A stretch of 14,816 bases of DNA. Source: Clostridia bacterium. GTDB taxonomy: Bacteria > Bacillota > Clostridia > UMGS1810. The notes below the pieces were generated by a model. That model was not told the DNA's origin. It searched no databases and saw nothing but the letters and a program-made list of their open reading frames with translations. Shown here piece after piece: positions 1-6,883 of this stretch. A program made the translations under genes and the position numbers. Location: assembly GCA_017503945.1 (NCBI GenBank), contig JAFVSB010000104.1:1-14816 (forward strand). The letters are read 5' to 3'. How positions within the stretch are numbered: position 1 is the stretch's first letter; each line of letters opens with the position of its first letter.

Positions 1-575
1 GCAACAACAAAATATGCAACACATGCACAAAGCAGGACCACTGAAAAAACAGTGTCTTTTTTTAGTTCAACAGCCTTTGGTTTTGTGGCGCGATATAGCC
101 ATACAACACCATAGCATGCCAAAGCAATTAGAACAATGAACAAAATACACTGCCAAACAGAAAGATACCTTGGCAAAATGGTAAAGGTGTTGGGCAAAAG
201 CAAAAGGTCATTGAAGCTAAATGGCATATGTCGGAATGAAAACATGATGAAGCTTATGATGGATAAAATCACCCAACCAAACGAGGCAATATATTTCCAA
301 AAATTGCGTTTTTTAAGAAGATGGGTTAGTGACAACACTGCCATCACTATAGAGAACCCAACCAAAAACACAGAAAAATCGCGCAGCGCAAAATCAATTG
401 CTGCTTTGAATGACCTTCTGTTGAAAACCTCCGAGAGGAACACTGCAAAGAAAGCAAGGATAGCATACTGAAGAAAAATTCGCTCTTTAATCGAAGAGAC
501 ACATTTTTTGAATGAGTTTTTGGATATATTATATAAATTTGTAAAAACATCTTTAACTTGCAACAAATATATCAT
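1..575 (-). CDS. LTA synthase family membrane protein, N-terminal part (runs off left edge)
   Basis: An open frame of 191 codons runs without a stop from ATG at 575 to the left edge. It encodes five hydrophobic helices at about residues 33-50, 66-86, 93-114, 139-161 and 174-191. Between helices 3 and 4 lies FNDLLLLPNTFTILPRY (121-137), which resembles the loop of lipoteichoic acid synthase/phosphoglycerol transferase proteins, where a similar 'sDLLLi.naltil..Y' stretch precedes helix 4. In that family the five-helix N-terminus anchors an extracellular sulfatase-like domain that transfers glycerol phosphate from phosphatidylglycerol; that catalytic domain would lie outside the window, so function is inferred from the anchor only. 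The gene starts 4 bases after the rnz stop. AAGGA abuts the ATG directly, so a TTG at codon 4 or 5 is a possible alternative start. It is probably cotranscribed with rnz. It could instead be another five-helix-anchored sulfatase-type transferase. Confidence 0.72.
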   Translation of the reverse strand, partial: MIYLLQVKDVFTNLYNISKNSFKKCVSSIKERIFLQYAILAFFAVFLSEVFNRRSFKAAIDFALRDFSVFLVGFSIVMAVLSLTHLLKKRNFWKYIASFGWVILSIISFIMFSFRHMPFSFNDLLLLPNTFTILPRYLSVWQCILFIVLIALACYGVVWLYRATKPKAVELKKDTVFSVVLLCACVAYFVV

Positions 576-579
576 TCCT

Positions 580-1491
580 TTATTCTTCGTAAAATCTCAA
601 GCAGGTGCGCATGCCATCGAATCCAATTTGGACATTTGGAAAAACTGATGCTGCTTCGCAAAGATATTGCCCAGGCTCGGGCATAGATGGCGAAAAATGA
701 GTAAGCCAGAGGCTTTTGCACTGCGCGCTGTTGGCGATTGATGCCGCCTCAGAAAATGTCATGTGCATGGCAGTTTTGGCTTTGTCGGACTTTTCTGCAT
801 CACCATACATGCCCTCAAGCACTGCAAGATCAGCACCGTTGCAATTTCTGATTATGCTCTCACAGGGGCGTGTGTCAGTGCAAAAAACTGCCCTAAGGCC
901 CGCTCTAGGGGAGCCAAGAACCATGTCGGAGGTGTAGGTCTTACCCTCAAACGAAACAGTGTCCTCTTTTTGCAGCAAGCCCCAGACTTTCATGGGCACG
1001 GCGTTGGCATTGGCTTTTTCTACATCGAATTTGCCCGCACGCGGCACATCGATGCGATAACCATAGCATTCAACCGAGTGCTTAACACGAAATGCAGTTA
1101 TATTGAATCCATCAAAGAAATATGTTTCTTCATCATTTTCAATTTCGGCAATTTCTATTTCAAAAGGCAGGCCGGGAGCAATGATGCGCAGAGCCGACAC
1201 CACCTTGCGAGTGCCTCGGGGGCCAATTATTAGCACAGGCTCTGTTCTGCCTTCGTTGCCCATAGACAAAAGCATTCCCGGAAGACCGCTTACATGGTCC
1301 GCATGAAAATGAGTAAGACAAATTACATCAATGGGTTTGAATGTGAAAAGAGCAGCTTTGAGAGCTATCTGCGTTCCCTCGCCGCAATCGGTTAAAATGC
1401 ATCTGCCGTTATATCTGAAAATGGCAGATGAAAGCCAACGATTTTTAACGGGCATAGTGCCGCCTGTGCCAAGCAAACAAACATCAAGCAT
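580..1491 (-). CDS. rnz: Ribonuclease Z (tRNase Z, metallo-beta-lactamase fold)
   Basis: The 303-residue product has the layout of bacterial short-form RNase Z, which cuts tRNA precursors at the 3' end in the cytoplasm. It begins with GTGGTMPVKNR, containing the P-x-K-x-R substrate loop, and has DCGEGTQ (35-41). The zinc site is complete: HFHADH at 61-66, His138, Asp206 in FCTDTR and His265 in LTHFS; His243 in MHMTF is the second conserved catalytic-region histidine. Length is normal for the family (about 300). The ATG at 1491 has AGAAAGGAG just upstream. A promoter lies at 1524-1552, divergent from the methyltransferase gene promoter. The LTA-synthase-like gene follows 4 bases after the stop. 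I see no missing catalytic residue. Other MBL hydrolases are less likely because the RNase Z-specific motifs are all present. Confidence 0.93.
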   Translation of the reverse strand: MLDVCLLGTGGTMPVKNRWLSSAIFRYNGRCILTDCGEGTQIALKAALFTFKPIDVICLTHFHADHVSGLPGMLLSMGNEGRTEPVLIIGPRGTRKVVSALRIIAPGLPFEIEIAEIENDEETYFFDGFNITAFRVKHSVECYGYRIDVPRAGKFDVEKANANAVPMKVWGLLQKEDTVSFEGKTYTSDMVLGSPRAGLRAVFCTDTRPCESIIRNCNGADLAVLEGMYGDAEKSDKAKTAMHMTFSEAASIANSAQCKSLWLTHFSPSMPEPGQYLCEAASVFPNVQIGFDGMRTCLRFYEE

Positions 1492-1523
1492 ACAAAGGCT
1501 CCTTTCTGAAAAATATATATACT

Positions 1524-1552
1524 ATCATAGCACAATACAGCTGATAAGTCTA
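1524..1552 (-). promoter_or_regulatory. Promoter of rnz
   Basis: Reading leftward there is a -35 TAGACT (1547-1552), a 17-base spacer, and a -10 TATGAT (1524-1529) preceded by TGC, i.e. an extended -10. It lies about 33 bases upstream of the rnz start. This is prediction by match to the sigma-A consensus only. Confidence 0.6.
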
Positions 1553-1577
1553 CTGATAATTTATACAAAAAAATTTG

Positions 1578-1606
1578 TGGACTAATCTAGTAAGATATGT
1601 TAAAAT
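1578..1606 (+). promoter_or_regulatory. Promoter of the THUMP methyltransferase gene
   Basis: A -35 TGGACT (1578-1583), a 17-base spacer and a -10 TAAAAT (1601-1606) preceded by TGT (extended -10) lie 30 bases upstream of the ATG at 1637. It is divergent from the rnz promoter, with about 25 bases between the two -35 boxes. Confidence 0.55.
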
Positions 1607-1636
1607 AAAGACATAAAAATTATAGGATGATAACAT

Positions 1637-2758
1637 ATGAAATTGCTTAACCTCACTATCCCCACACTTTTGGGAACAGAAAGTATAGTTGTAAACGAAG
1701 TGAAAAAACTCGGCTACGATGTGACCGAGGTCAGCGATGGCAGGGTGAATTTTATTGGTGACAAAGAGGCCATATGCCTTTGTAACATCAATCTCAGATG
1801 TGCAGAGCGCATAATGATACATATAGCGGATTTTTATGCCGAAAGTTTTGAAGAGCTTTTTGTGGGTATTGGCAAAATTGCGTGGGAAGAATACATTGGC
1901 AAAACCGATGCATTCCCCGTGACAGGTCACTGCCTGAAATCGCAGCTTCACAGTGTGCCTGATTGCCAGGCAATAATCAAAAAAAGCATTGTAAAAAGAC
2001 TTGAGAAAATCTATGGTATAAGCTATTTTGAAGAAACTGATGCAAAAATACCCGTTCATTTTGCCATAATGAAAAACAAGGTGTCTGTGTATATAGATAC
2101 TACGGGTGAAAATCTTTACAAAAGAGGCTACCGCGAAAAAACCGTGCTTGCACCAATGAGAGAAACTCTTGCATACGCTATGATTGACATGAGCTTCTGG
2201 CGTGGCGACAGACCTTTGTGTGACCCATTTTGCGGAAGCGGCACAATACCTGTGGAGGCTGCGCTCTACGCTACTAACACTGCACCGGGACTAAAAAGGA
2301 AATTTGTGTCTGAGACCTGGCGCAACATTATTGGCAGGCAAATGTGGAAAGATGCCAGAGATGAAGCCATTGAAAATATTGAAAAATCCAAGCAAACCAT
2401 AATTCTTGCTTCAGACATCGACCCGAAGGCCATTGAGATTGCAAAAAGAAATGCTCAAAACGCAGGCGTTGCTGACAAAATAAGGTTTGAAGTAAGGGAT
2501 TGCAAAGACATCACACCATTTAAAGACAAAGGCGTAATTATATGCAATCCGCCATATGGCGAGCGATTGCTCGATGTGCGCCAATGTCAGAAATTATACA
2601 CACTTATGGGCAAGAAATTTTCAGAATTTACAAGCGCAAAAAAGCTGATACTCACATCATATGAAGAATTTGAAAAATTTTATGGAAAGAAAGCTGACAA
2701 AAAAAGAAAGCTATATAACGGCATGTTAAAATGCAATGTGTATCAATATTTCAAATAA
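1637..2758 (+). CDS. THUMP-domain class I SAM-dependent RNA methyltransferase (RlmL N-domain/YpsC-like)
   Basis: The 373-residue protein has an N-terminal ferredoxin-like/THUMP region (about 1-160), which in this family binds RNA, and a C-terminal Rossmann methyltransferase. The SAM-binding motif is DPFCGSGT (196-203), an acidic strand-end motif is ASDIDPKAI (258-266), and the catalytic motif is NPPYGERL (304-311), the N-P-P-Y type used for N2-methylation of guanine. The family (Bacillus YpsC, first half of E. coli RlmL) methylates a guanosine of 23S rRNA; the exact target here is inferred. The ATG at 1637 is preceded by AGGATGA at suitable spacing. The gene stands alone with its own promoter, and a bidirectional terminator follows directly. 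Confidence 0.9.
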   Translation: MKLLNLTIPTLLGTESIVVNEVKKLGYDVTEVSDGRVNFIGDKEAICLCNINLRCAERIMIHIADFYAESFEELFVGIGKIAWEEYIGKTDAFPVTGHCLKSQLHSVPDCQAIIKKSIVKRLEKIYGISYFEETDAKIPVHFAIMKNKVSVYIDTTGENLYKRGYREKTVLAPMRETLAYAMIDMSFWRGDRPLCDPFCGSGTIPVEAALYATNTAPGLKRKFVSETWRNIIGRQMWKDARDEAIENIEKSKQTIILASDIDPKAIEIAKRNAQNAGVADKIRFEVRDCKDITPFKDKGVIICNPPYGERLLDVRQCQKLYTLMGKKFSEFTSAKKLILTSYEEFEKFYGKKADKKRKLYNGMLKCNVYQYFK

Positions 2759-2762
2759 CAAT

Positions 2763-2796
2763 AAAACCTGCAAACCACATGGGATTGCAGGTTTTT
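2763..2796. terminator. Bidirectional intrinsic terminator
   Basis: An 11-bp perfect stem (2763-2773 with 2785-2795) encloses an 11-base loop. A T-run follows on the + strand, and on the - strand a T-rich tract (complement of 2757-2766) follows the hairpin. It can end both the rightward methyltransferase transcript and the leftward operon whose last gene stops at 2800. Confidence 0.85.
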
Positions 2797-2799
2797 AAA

Positions 2800-3387
2800 T
2801 TAGCGATCAAACTTCTTGCTATGATGTACTATTGCGCCATTGGCGGTGTTTACATAGTAGGTGTATTCATATCCATTATGGCCAAATTCAATTTCATATA
2901 CCTTAACTGCGGCAAACGAATCAATTTCGCAATCGTAGTCATAGATTTGGTCTTCTGCAATATTGGCTTGTGAGAGCACAAGTTGTTTTGCATGCTGCTC
3001 GGTAATATCAGATAAGGTTTCATTATGAGGAGCACTCTGAGAAGATGAATCTTTGGATTGCTGCGCTGTGCTTCCTTCTTCTGAAAGAGCCGAAGCGTTG
3101 AGTATGGTGCCATCGGAATCGATGACATAGTTGTATTTTTGACGCTGAGAATAAAACTCAACCTCATATACTGTGCCTCTCAATCCAAAATCAAAATCAA
3201 CATCCACAGCCTTGGCCTGTTGTGCCAAAACACCTGCATCGTTTAATGCAATTTCAAATGCGGTGTTCATGCCAGAATATGCCCTGAATCCAAAAAAGAT
3301 TACAACACAAACAACTGCAATTATAACCAATGCAATAATTGTTATTGCAATTCTGGCAGCTCTGTTCATTCTTTTTTGCTCTTTCAT
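2800..3387 (-). CDS. PepSY-domain protein with N-terminal membrane anchor
   Basis: The 195-residue product (start ATG 3387, preceded by GAGGGTGAT; a GTG at 3405 in frame is less likely) has one N-terminal membrane helix at about 10-34 after a basic stretch. Two PepSY-like repeats follow (about 43-98 and 130-195), each with the pattern of an amphipathic helix and then a 'YEVEF...YNYVIDSDGTI' / 'YEIEF...YTYYVNTANGAI' hairpin. A Ser/Gln-rich linker (about 102-124) joins them. PepSY domains occur outside the cell and are proposed to bind or inhibit peptidases; the role here is unknown. It is the last gene of a probable six-gene leftward operon, 48 bases after the VOC gene, with a terminator just beyond its stop. 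Confidence 0.85.
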   Translation of the reverse strand: MKEQKRMNRAARIAITIIALVIIAVVCVVIFFGFRAYSGMNTAFEIALNDAGVLAQQAKAVDVDFDFGLRGTVYEVEFYSQRQKYNYVIDSDGTILNASALSEEGSTAQQSKDSSSQSAPHNETLSDITEQHAKQLVLSQANIAEDQIYDYDCEIDSFAAVKVYEIEFGHNGYEYTYYVNTANGAIVHHSKKFDR

Positions 3388-3435
3388 ATTATCACCCTCA
3401 ATCACAATATTATGCCGACATTATCAGATATATTT

Positions 3436-3819
3436 CTATACAAGCGGAGTAGGCCTTGAAATGAAATGAAGAATGTTGCCTTCAGGATCTCTGAAAAACA
3501 TTGTGCCTATTCCATTGGCAGCAACTGAAGCCTCTTTGAGCACTTCAACGCCTGCTTCTTTTGCCTTGGCTACTGCAGCATCGAAATCATCGACTGCAAG
3601 TGCAATGTGTCTGATACCCGGAGTTTCCAGAGATGTGAGCACATTTTCTTCGGATTCATTTGAGCAGAACTCAATCATGCTCTTGTCAGAAAAAGCCACA
3701 AAATAAGTGCCTTTGCCATTGTCATAAACAATTTTGCCATCAAACATGTCAACATACCAGTCTGAAAGCTTTTTAGTGTCTTTTGCGTAAATCGCAAGGT
3801 GTTCAATACCTGTAATCAT
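3436..3819 (-). CDS. VOC family protein (glyoxalase/bleomycin-resistance fold)
   Basis: The 127-residue protein shows two beta-alpha-beta-beta-beta modules of the vicinal oxygen chelate fold. The first begins ITGIEHLAIYAKD, the second GIRHIALAVDD, and it ends RDPEGNILHFISRP. Candidate metal ligands are His7, Glu50 and His71. The fourth position, usually Glu in glyoxalase I (DPxGxxxE), is His118 here, so it may belong to a VOC subgroup with different chemistry, or not bind metal in the usual way. The ATG at 3819 has AGGAGAG upstream, and the gene lies 11 bases after the DUF4380-like gene, indicating cotranscription. The substrate cannot be told from sequence. Confidence 0.88.
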   Translation of the reverse strand: MITGIEHLAIYAKDTKKLSDWYVDMFDGKIVYDNGKGTYFVAFSDKSMIEFCSNESEENVLTSLETPGIRHIALAVDDFDAAVAKAKEAGVEVLKEASVAANGIGTMFFRDPEGNILHFISRPTPLV

Positions 3820-3830
3820 TATACTCTCTC

Positions 3831-4751
3831 CTATTCTATTTTATATTTTTCTACAATCTGATCCATTTCAAGATCATTTGCAGCAACGGACACATCTTTA
3901 AAAAGAAGCCATGTCTCTTTATGAGAATTAACCTCGCCCGGATTTACTTTTTTTAGCGGGCCAAGTGATTCCATCTCCATAATTTCACTCATGGTGTAGG
4001 TTTCATAAGTGCAGCCATAATCGGGATACTGCGCGCCATCAACTACTTGATATTTTTTGACAAACAGGTCACCATGATGAAAATATGCAACCCAGCTTCT
4101 ATCCTGAGTCAAACCAAGCTTGAAGGCGTCTTTGATTTCAGAATTGGGTGTTATGGTGATGTATTTATCACCCAAAGAAAGCCTGGAATCACCATATTTT
4201 GAATATCGCCACATTACAAGATTTCTGTTTGGCAAAAAGGGTTTTGAAGCAATGTTTTGCGCAATATATTCAACGCCGTTTGGTGCAACGAGTGTTATGG
4301 GCCATACGGCAAATTCTTTTGCCCAATAAGAGGTATTGACAATAACATGATTGATTTCTACCATGTTGGAAGTGTCACTCATTGTTATTTCAAACGAAAG
4401 CTGAACTTCGTTTGCTTCCTGCTCGGGCTGTGTGAATACAATCACATTGCCCTTTTGCTCATATGAAACCGCTTTGTTGTCAGGATAATTAACTCTGGGG
4501 TGTACTTCGGGGCTCATCCAGCAACGATGCCCTCCCCTGAAGTAGTAAACGGAATCGTTAAATTTGCTGCCCTCAAGGTTTGCCTTGAGAGAAAATTTAC
4601 TATCCTCATACAAGAAATTCTCGCCGCCGACAAAGCCGCATCTGATAATTCTCGGACCAAAATCTATTGTCACATACACTTCGATAGTACCGTTTGAAAT
4701 ACATACGCATTTCCCATATGAACTATATTGAAGCTCGCTTACTGTAATCAC
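3831..4751 (-). CDS. DUF4380-like protein, predicted galactose-mutarotase-type beta-sandwich
   Basis: The 306-residue protein, without signal peptide or membrane helix, has features I associate with DUF4380/aldose-epimerase-like folds: IDFGPRIIRCGF (29-40), GGHRCWMSPEVHP (73-85), a Y-P-D-N loop (89-92), and NHVIVNT followed by WPITLVAPNG (150-159). The beta-rich composition fits a mutarotase-type sandwich that binds a sugar or related ligand; the activity is unknown. The start is GTG at 4751 with a perfect AGGAGG at 4760-4765 (8-base spacing) that almost abuts the upstream gene's stop, suggesting translational coupling. It lies in the six-gene operon directly before the VOC gene. The family name is from memory of the motif and was not tested. 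Confidence 0.68.
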   Translation of the reverse strand: MITVSELQYSSYGKCVCISNGTIEVYVTIDFGPRIIRCGFVGGENFLYEDSKFSLKANLEGSKFNDSVYYFRGGHRCWMSPEVHPRVNYPDNKAVSYEQKGNVIVFTQPEQEANEVQLSFEITMSDTSNMVEINHVIVNTSYWAKEFAVWPITLVAPNGVEYIAQNIASKPFLPNRNLVMWRYSKYGDSRLSLGDKYITITPNSEIKDAFKLGLTQDRSWVAYFHHGDLFVKKYQVVDGAQYPDYGCTYETYTMSEIMEMESLGPLKKVNPGEVNSHKETWLLFKDVSVAANDLEMDQIVEKYKIE

Positions 4752-4766
4752 AATATATGCCTCCTG

Positions 4767-5264
4767 TTATTTTAAAAATTTGTAATAAGTTTTGTAAAAA
4801 GCATTGATGAATATTCCATACAGCAAATCAAATGCGAGCATAAGCACAATGCCACATAGCCAAATCCACACAGTGCCAATGTCGAAAAGGCTGTTCTGAC
4901 CAAATGCACTCAGAATGATGTACATACCAAAAAGATGGAAATTCCAAACAAAAAACTTTACTACATACTCCCAAACAATCTTGTTTATGCGTTCAATATA
5001 GAGTTTGAACAATGGATATATGCCAAAAATTGAAACATATGACCACGCAAGAAGCTTGTTGGGGACTGTAAAAACAGATACCAAAAAAACCGCAAAATAT
5101 GTTGTAAAAGCAGTGAGACCTCTGTAGCGAAGTATGCATATGCCCATGACAACAGATGAAGCAAACAAAAATGCTATCTTTGCAGGAAGATATGAACCTA
5201 TAAAGAGCAGCACCAGACACAAAGCGGTGCAAATGCCGCCACCTGCAAGTTTATTTGATTTCAT
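4767..5264 (-). CDS. Small multi-spanning membrane protein, ECF S-component/YybS-like, function unknown
   Basis: The 165-residue, strongly hydrophobic protein has five or six predicted membrane helices (about 7-26, 28-46, 50-66, 70-88, 102-121, 129-152). It starts KLAGGGICTALCLVLLFIG, like the first helix of ECF-transporter S components and YybS/DUF2232 proteins. Between helices 4 and 5 is YPLFKLYIERINKIVWEYVVK (partly amphipathic), probably cytoplasmic. A transporter role is suggested only by the fold-like pattern; no ATPase is nearby. The ATG at 5264 has AGGAGAGG upstream. It sits 29 bases after the J-domain gene and 15 bases before the DUF4380-like gene in the same probable operon. Confidence 0.75.
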   Translation of the reverse strand: MKSNKLAGGGICTALCLVLLFIGSYLPAKIAFLFASSVVMGICILRYRGLTAFTTYFAVFLVSVFTVPNKLLAWSYVSIFGIYPLFKLYIERINKIVWEYVVKFFVWNFHLFGMYIILSAFGQNSLFDIGTVWIWLCGIVLMLAFDLLYGIFINAFYKTYYKFLK

Positions 5265-5293
5265 GCAAAACCTCTCCTTTCATCAGACAGAAA

Positions 5294-5905
5294 TCATCTG
5301 CAACCAATGCAAGGGATTATGTTGCCTCCGCACATTTCGCAACAGCAATCTGCACAGATGAGAGTCTGGCAACCATCACAGCAGCTATCATTATAGCCAC
5401 CCGTGTTGCCAAAGGTGCGATAGCCTGTGCCGCCAAAATCCATGCTGTCTCTCGCCTGACGGAATTCGGTGTTGGAAGGGTCCATTGATGCTGCACGGTT
5501 AAGGTGCTGATATGCCATATCATACCAGCCTTTTTTCTTCATGACCATGCCCATTAAAAAATGCCATTCAGCGTTTCTGACACTCACATTATTTAAAAGC
5601 ATCTCAGCTTCACCAAGCCTGCCGGAATTTATGAGCATTCTGATTTTGTTGACATCAAAATCAGAAGAATTTTGGCCAGAGTTATATGATGAATATGAAG
5701 AACTGGAAGACGAATTTTTGCGATTATTCATTACTGCATCATATGCAGCATTGATTTCTTTGATTTTTTCAGCAGCAAGCTCTGCAAGCGGGTTGCCCAC
5801 ATAGCGGTCGGGATGGTATTGCTTGACAAGGTTTCTATAAGCAGTGTTGATTTCATCATCTGTACTTTCGGGAGTAACCCCTAAAATTTTATATGGATCA
5901 GTCAT
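5294..5905 (-). CDS. J-domain (DnaJ-like) protein with TPR-like middle and cysteine-rich tail
   Basis: The 203-residue protein starts MTDPYKILGVTPESTDDEI and carries an N-terminal J domain (1-60) with HPD at 31-33, the motif that stimulates Hsp70/DnaK ATPase. A Ser/Asn-rich linker (61-82) leads to a helical, TPR-like part (about 84-148; 'YDMAYQHLNRAASMDPSN' looks like one TPR). The last 30 residues hold ten cysteines (175, 176, 179, 184, 187, 188, 189, 192, 199, 202), possibly a metal site or a lipidated tail. The chosen ATG at 5905 has GGAGG upstream and overlaps the end of the DUF5685 gene by 8 bases; an in-frame ATG at 5944 lies deep inside that gene and is unlikely. It lacks the DnaJ G/F, zinc-finger and C-terminal domains, so it is a specialised J protein. 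Confidence 0.88.
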   Translation of the reverse strand: MTDPYKILGVTPESTDDEINTAYRNLVKQYHPDRYVGNPLAELAAEKIKEINAAYDAVMNNRKNSSSSSSYSSYNSGQNSSDFDVNKIRMLINSGRLGEAEMLLNNVSVRNAEWHFLMGMVMKKKGWYDMAYQHLNRAASMDPSNTEFRQARDSMDFGGTGYRTFGNTGGYNDSCCDGCQTLICADCCCEMCGGNIIPCIGCR

Positions 5906-6734
5906 TTTTTCCTCCGTCGATTCTGAACAAGTTGTCACAGGCATAGCGTAGCCCCATATATATTATATTATCCAGAATTTCTTTATTTTTTTTGATTGGT
6001 AATTCTCTGTATGAATTTGCAACAGCGGCAAGAGTCATGTTGAGAGAGCCCATTACCTCGTGTTTAAATTCTTGTGACATTAGGTGTTGAGCGTTGTGTG
6101 CACAAATGTACGGATTGTAGTTATTATTTTTCAAATCATGCTGCAAATCGGCATAAGCATCGGCAATATAGATGAATCTGCCTATGTTATAGCCAAGCGG
6201 TTCGAGTGATGGGTCAAAGCCTTTGAAGATGCATGAGGTGATGTGTGCAAACGGGTCTGCTGCCATATCAATTGAAGGGCATTTTGCCGCTTCAAGCTTT
6301 GAAAGACGGCTGAGCTGCTCACGGATGCTGTCTGACAAAACACCCAGAGTGCGGCTTGCCTTTTTGTATGCTCTGATATATGGCAGGCGTGCAAAAAATG
6401 CTTTGACACTGCGCTCATCTGCCACATCATCACACAGCTTATGGTAGGCAAGAATAATGCTGGCATCGCTGCTGTAGTCAATGGCTTTGTTGCAATCACA
6501 CACCATATGCTGCCCCAAATGCTTCACACAGCCCTGCTTTGAAATGCACGGTTCATCATCATTTAAAGAATCTGCAATAATTGCCAGAAATGTCATATCA
6601 TAGCTAAGCCCAAAGCGGACAAGCTGATTATATCTTTTGCCGAGCGCCTTGCACAGACCGCAATAATATGCTCTGAAAATCTCATAATCTTTTATTTTGA
6701 GTTCACTTTTATATACATTGACAAAACCAAACAC
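5898..6734 (-). CDS. DUF5685 family protein
   Basis: The 278-residue protein begins MFGFVNVYKSELKIKDYEIF and has YCGLCKALG (24-32), the typical opening of DUF5685. Other cysteines are at 63, 69, 79 and 81. The rest is mainly alpha-helical without signal peptide or membrane helix. Two acidic motifs stand out: CDDVADE (101-107) and DAYADLQHDLKNNNYNP (192-208). The spacing and form recall the Asp-rich motifs of all-alpha isoprenoid synthases, but this is a loose resemblance and no function is established. The start is GTG at 6734 (GAGGT 7 bases before), which agrees with the family's usual N-terminus. It is first in the leftward six-gene operon and overlaps the J-domain gene, suggesting the two products work together. 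Confidence 0.85.
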   Translation of the reverse strand: MFGFVNVYKSELKIKDYEIFRAYYCGLCKALGKRYNQLVRFGLSYDMTFLAIIADSLNDDEPCISKQGCVKHLGQHMVCDCNKAIDYSSDASIILAYHKLCDDVADERSVKAFFARLPYIRAYKKASRTLGVLSDSIREQLSRLSKLEAAKCPSIDMAADPFAHITSCIFKGFDPSLEPLGYNIGRFIYIADAYADLQHDLKNNNYNPYICAHNAQHLMSQEFKHEVMGSLNMTLAAVANSYRELPIKKNKEILDNIIYMGLRYACDNLFRIDGGKND

Positions 6735-6765
6735 AAAGCATACCTCAATATCATATTATATGTAT

Positions 6766-6794
6766 ATTTTAATATATAACTCAGATAAATGCAA
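6766..6794 (-). promoter_or_regulatory. Promoter of the DUF5685/J-protein operon
   Basis: Reading leftward: -35 TTGCAT (6789-6794), 17-base spacer, -10 TAAAAT (6766-6771), about 32 bases before the GTG start. It lies in a very AT-rich intergenic stretch shared with the divergent rodA promoter. A second TATAAT-like box nearer the gene has no clear -35. Confidence 0.5.
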
Positions 6795-6825
6795 GATATA
6801 TTTTGTAAAATATATGTTAATAAGC

Positions 6826-6853
6826 TTGTAATTTCAATATTTTCTGCTATAAT
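6826..6853 (+). promoter_or_regulatory. Promoter of rodA
   Basis: A -35 TTGTAA (6826-6831), a 16-base spacer and a perfect -10 TATAAT (6848-6853) preceded by TGC (extended -10) lie 30 bases upstream of the rodA ATG. Confidence 0.7.
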
Positions 6854-6883
6854 TATTATATCAGATTTATTTAGGAGACTGAC

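Noticed and set aside
136..471. A 111-codon + strand frame
   Set aside because: It is the shadow of the leftward LTA-synthase-like membrane protein, whose frame continues unbroken across the same bases and has family-like features.
1550..2059. A 169-codon - strand frame
   Set aside because: It is antisense to the THUMP methyltransferase gene and its promoter; no motif and no ribosome binding site.
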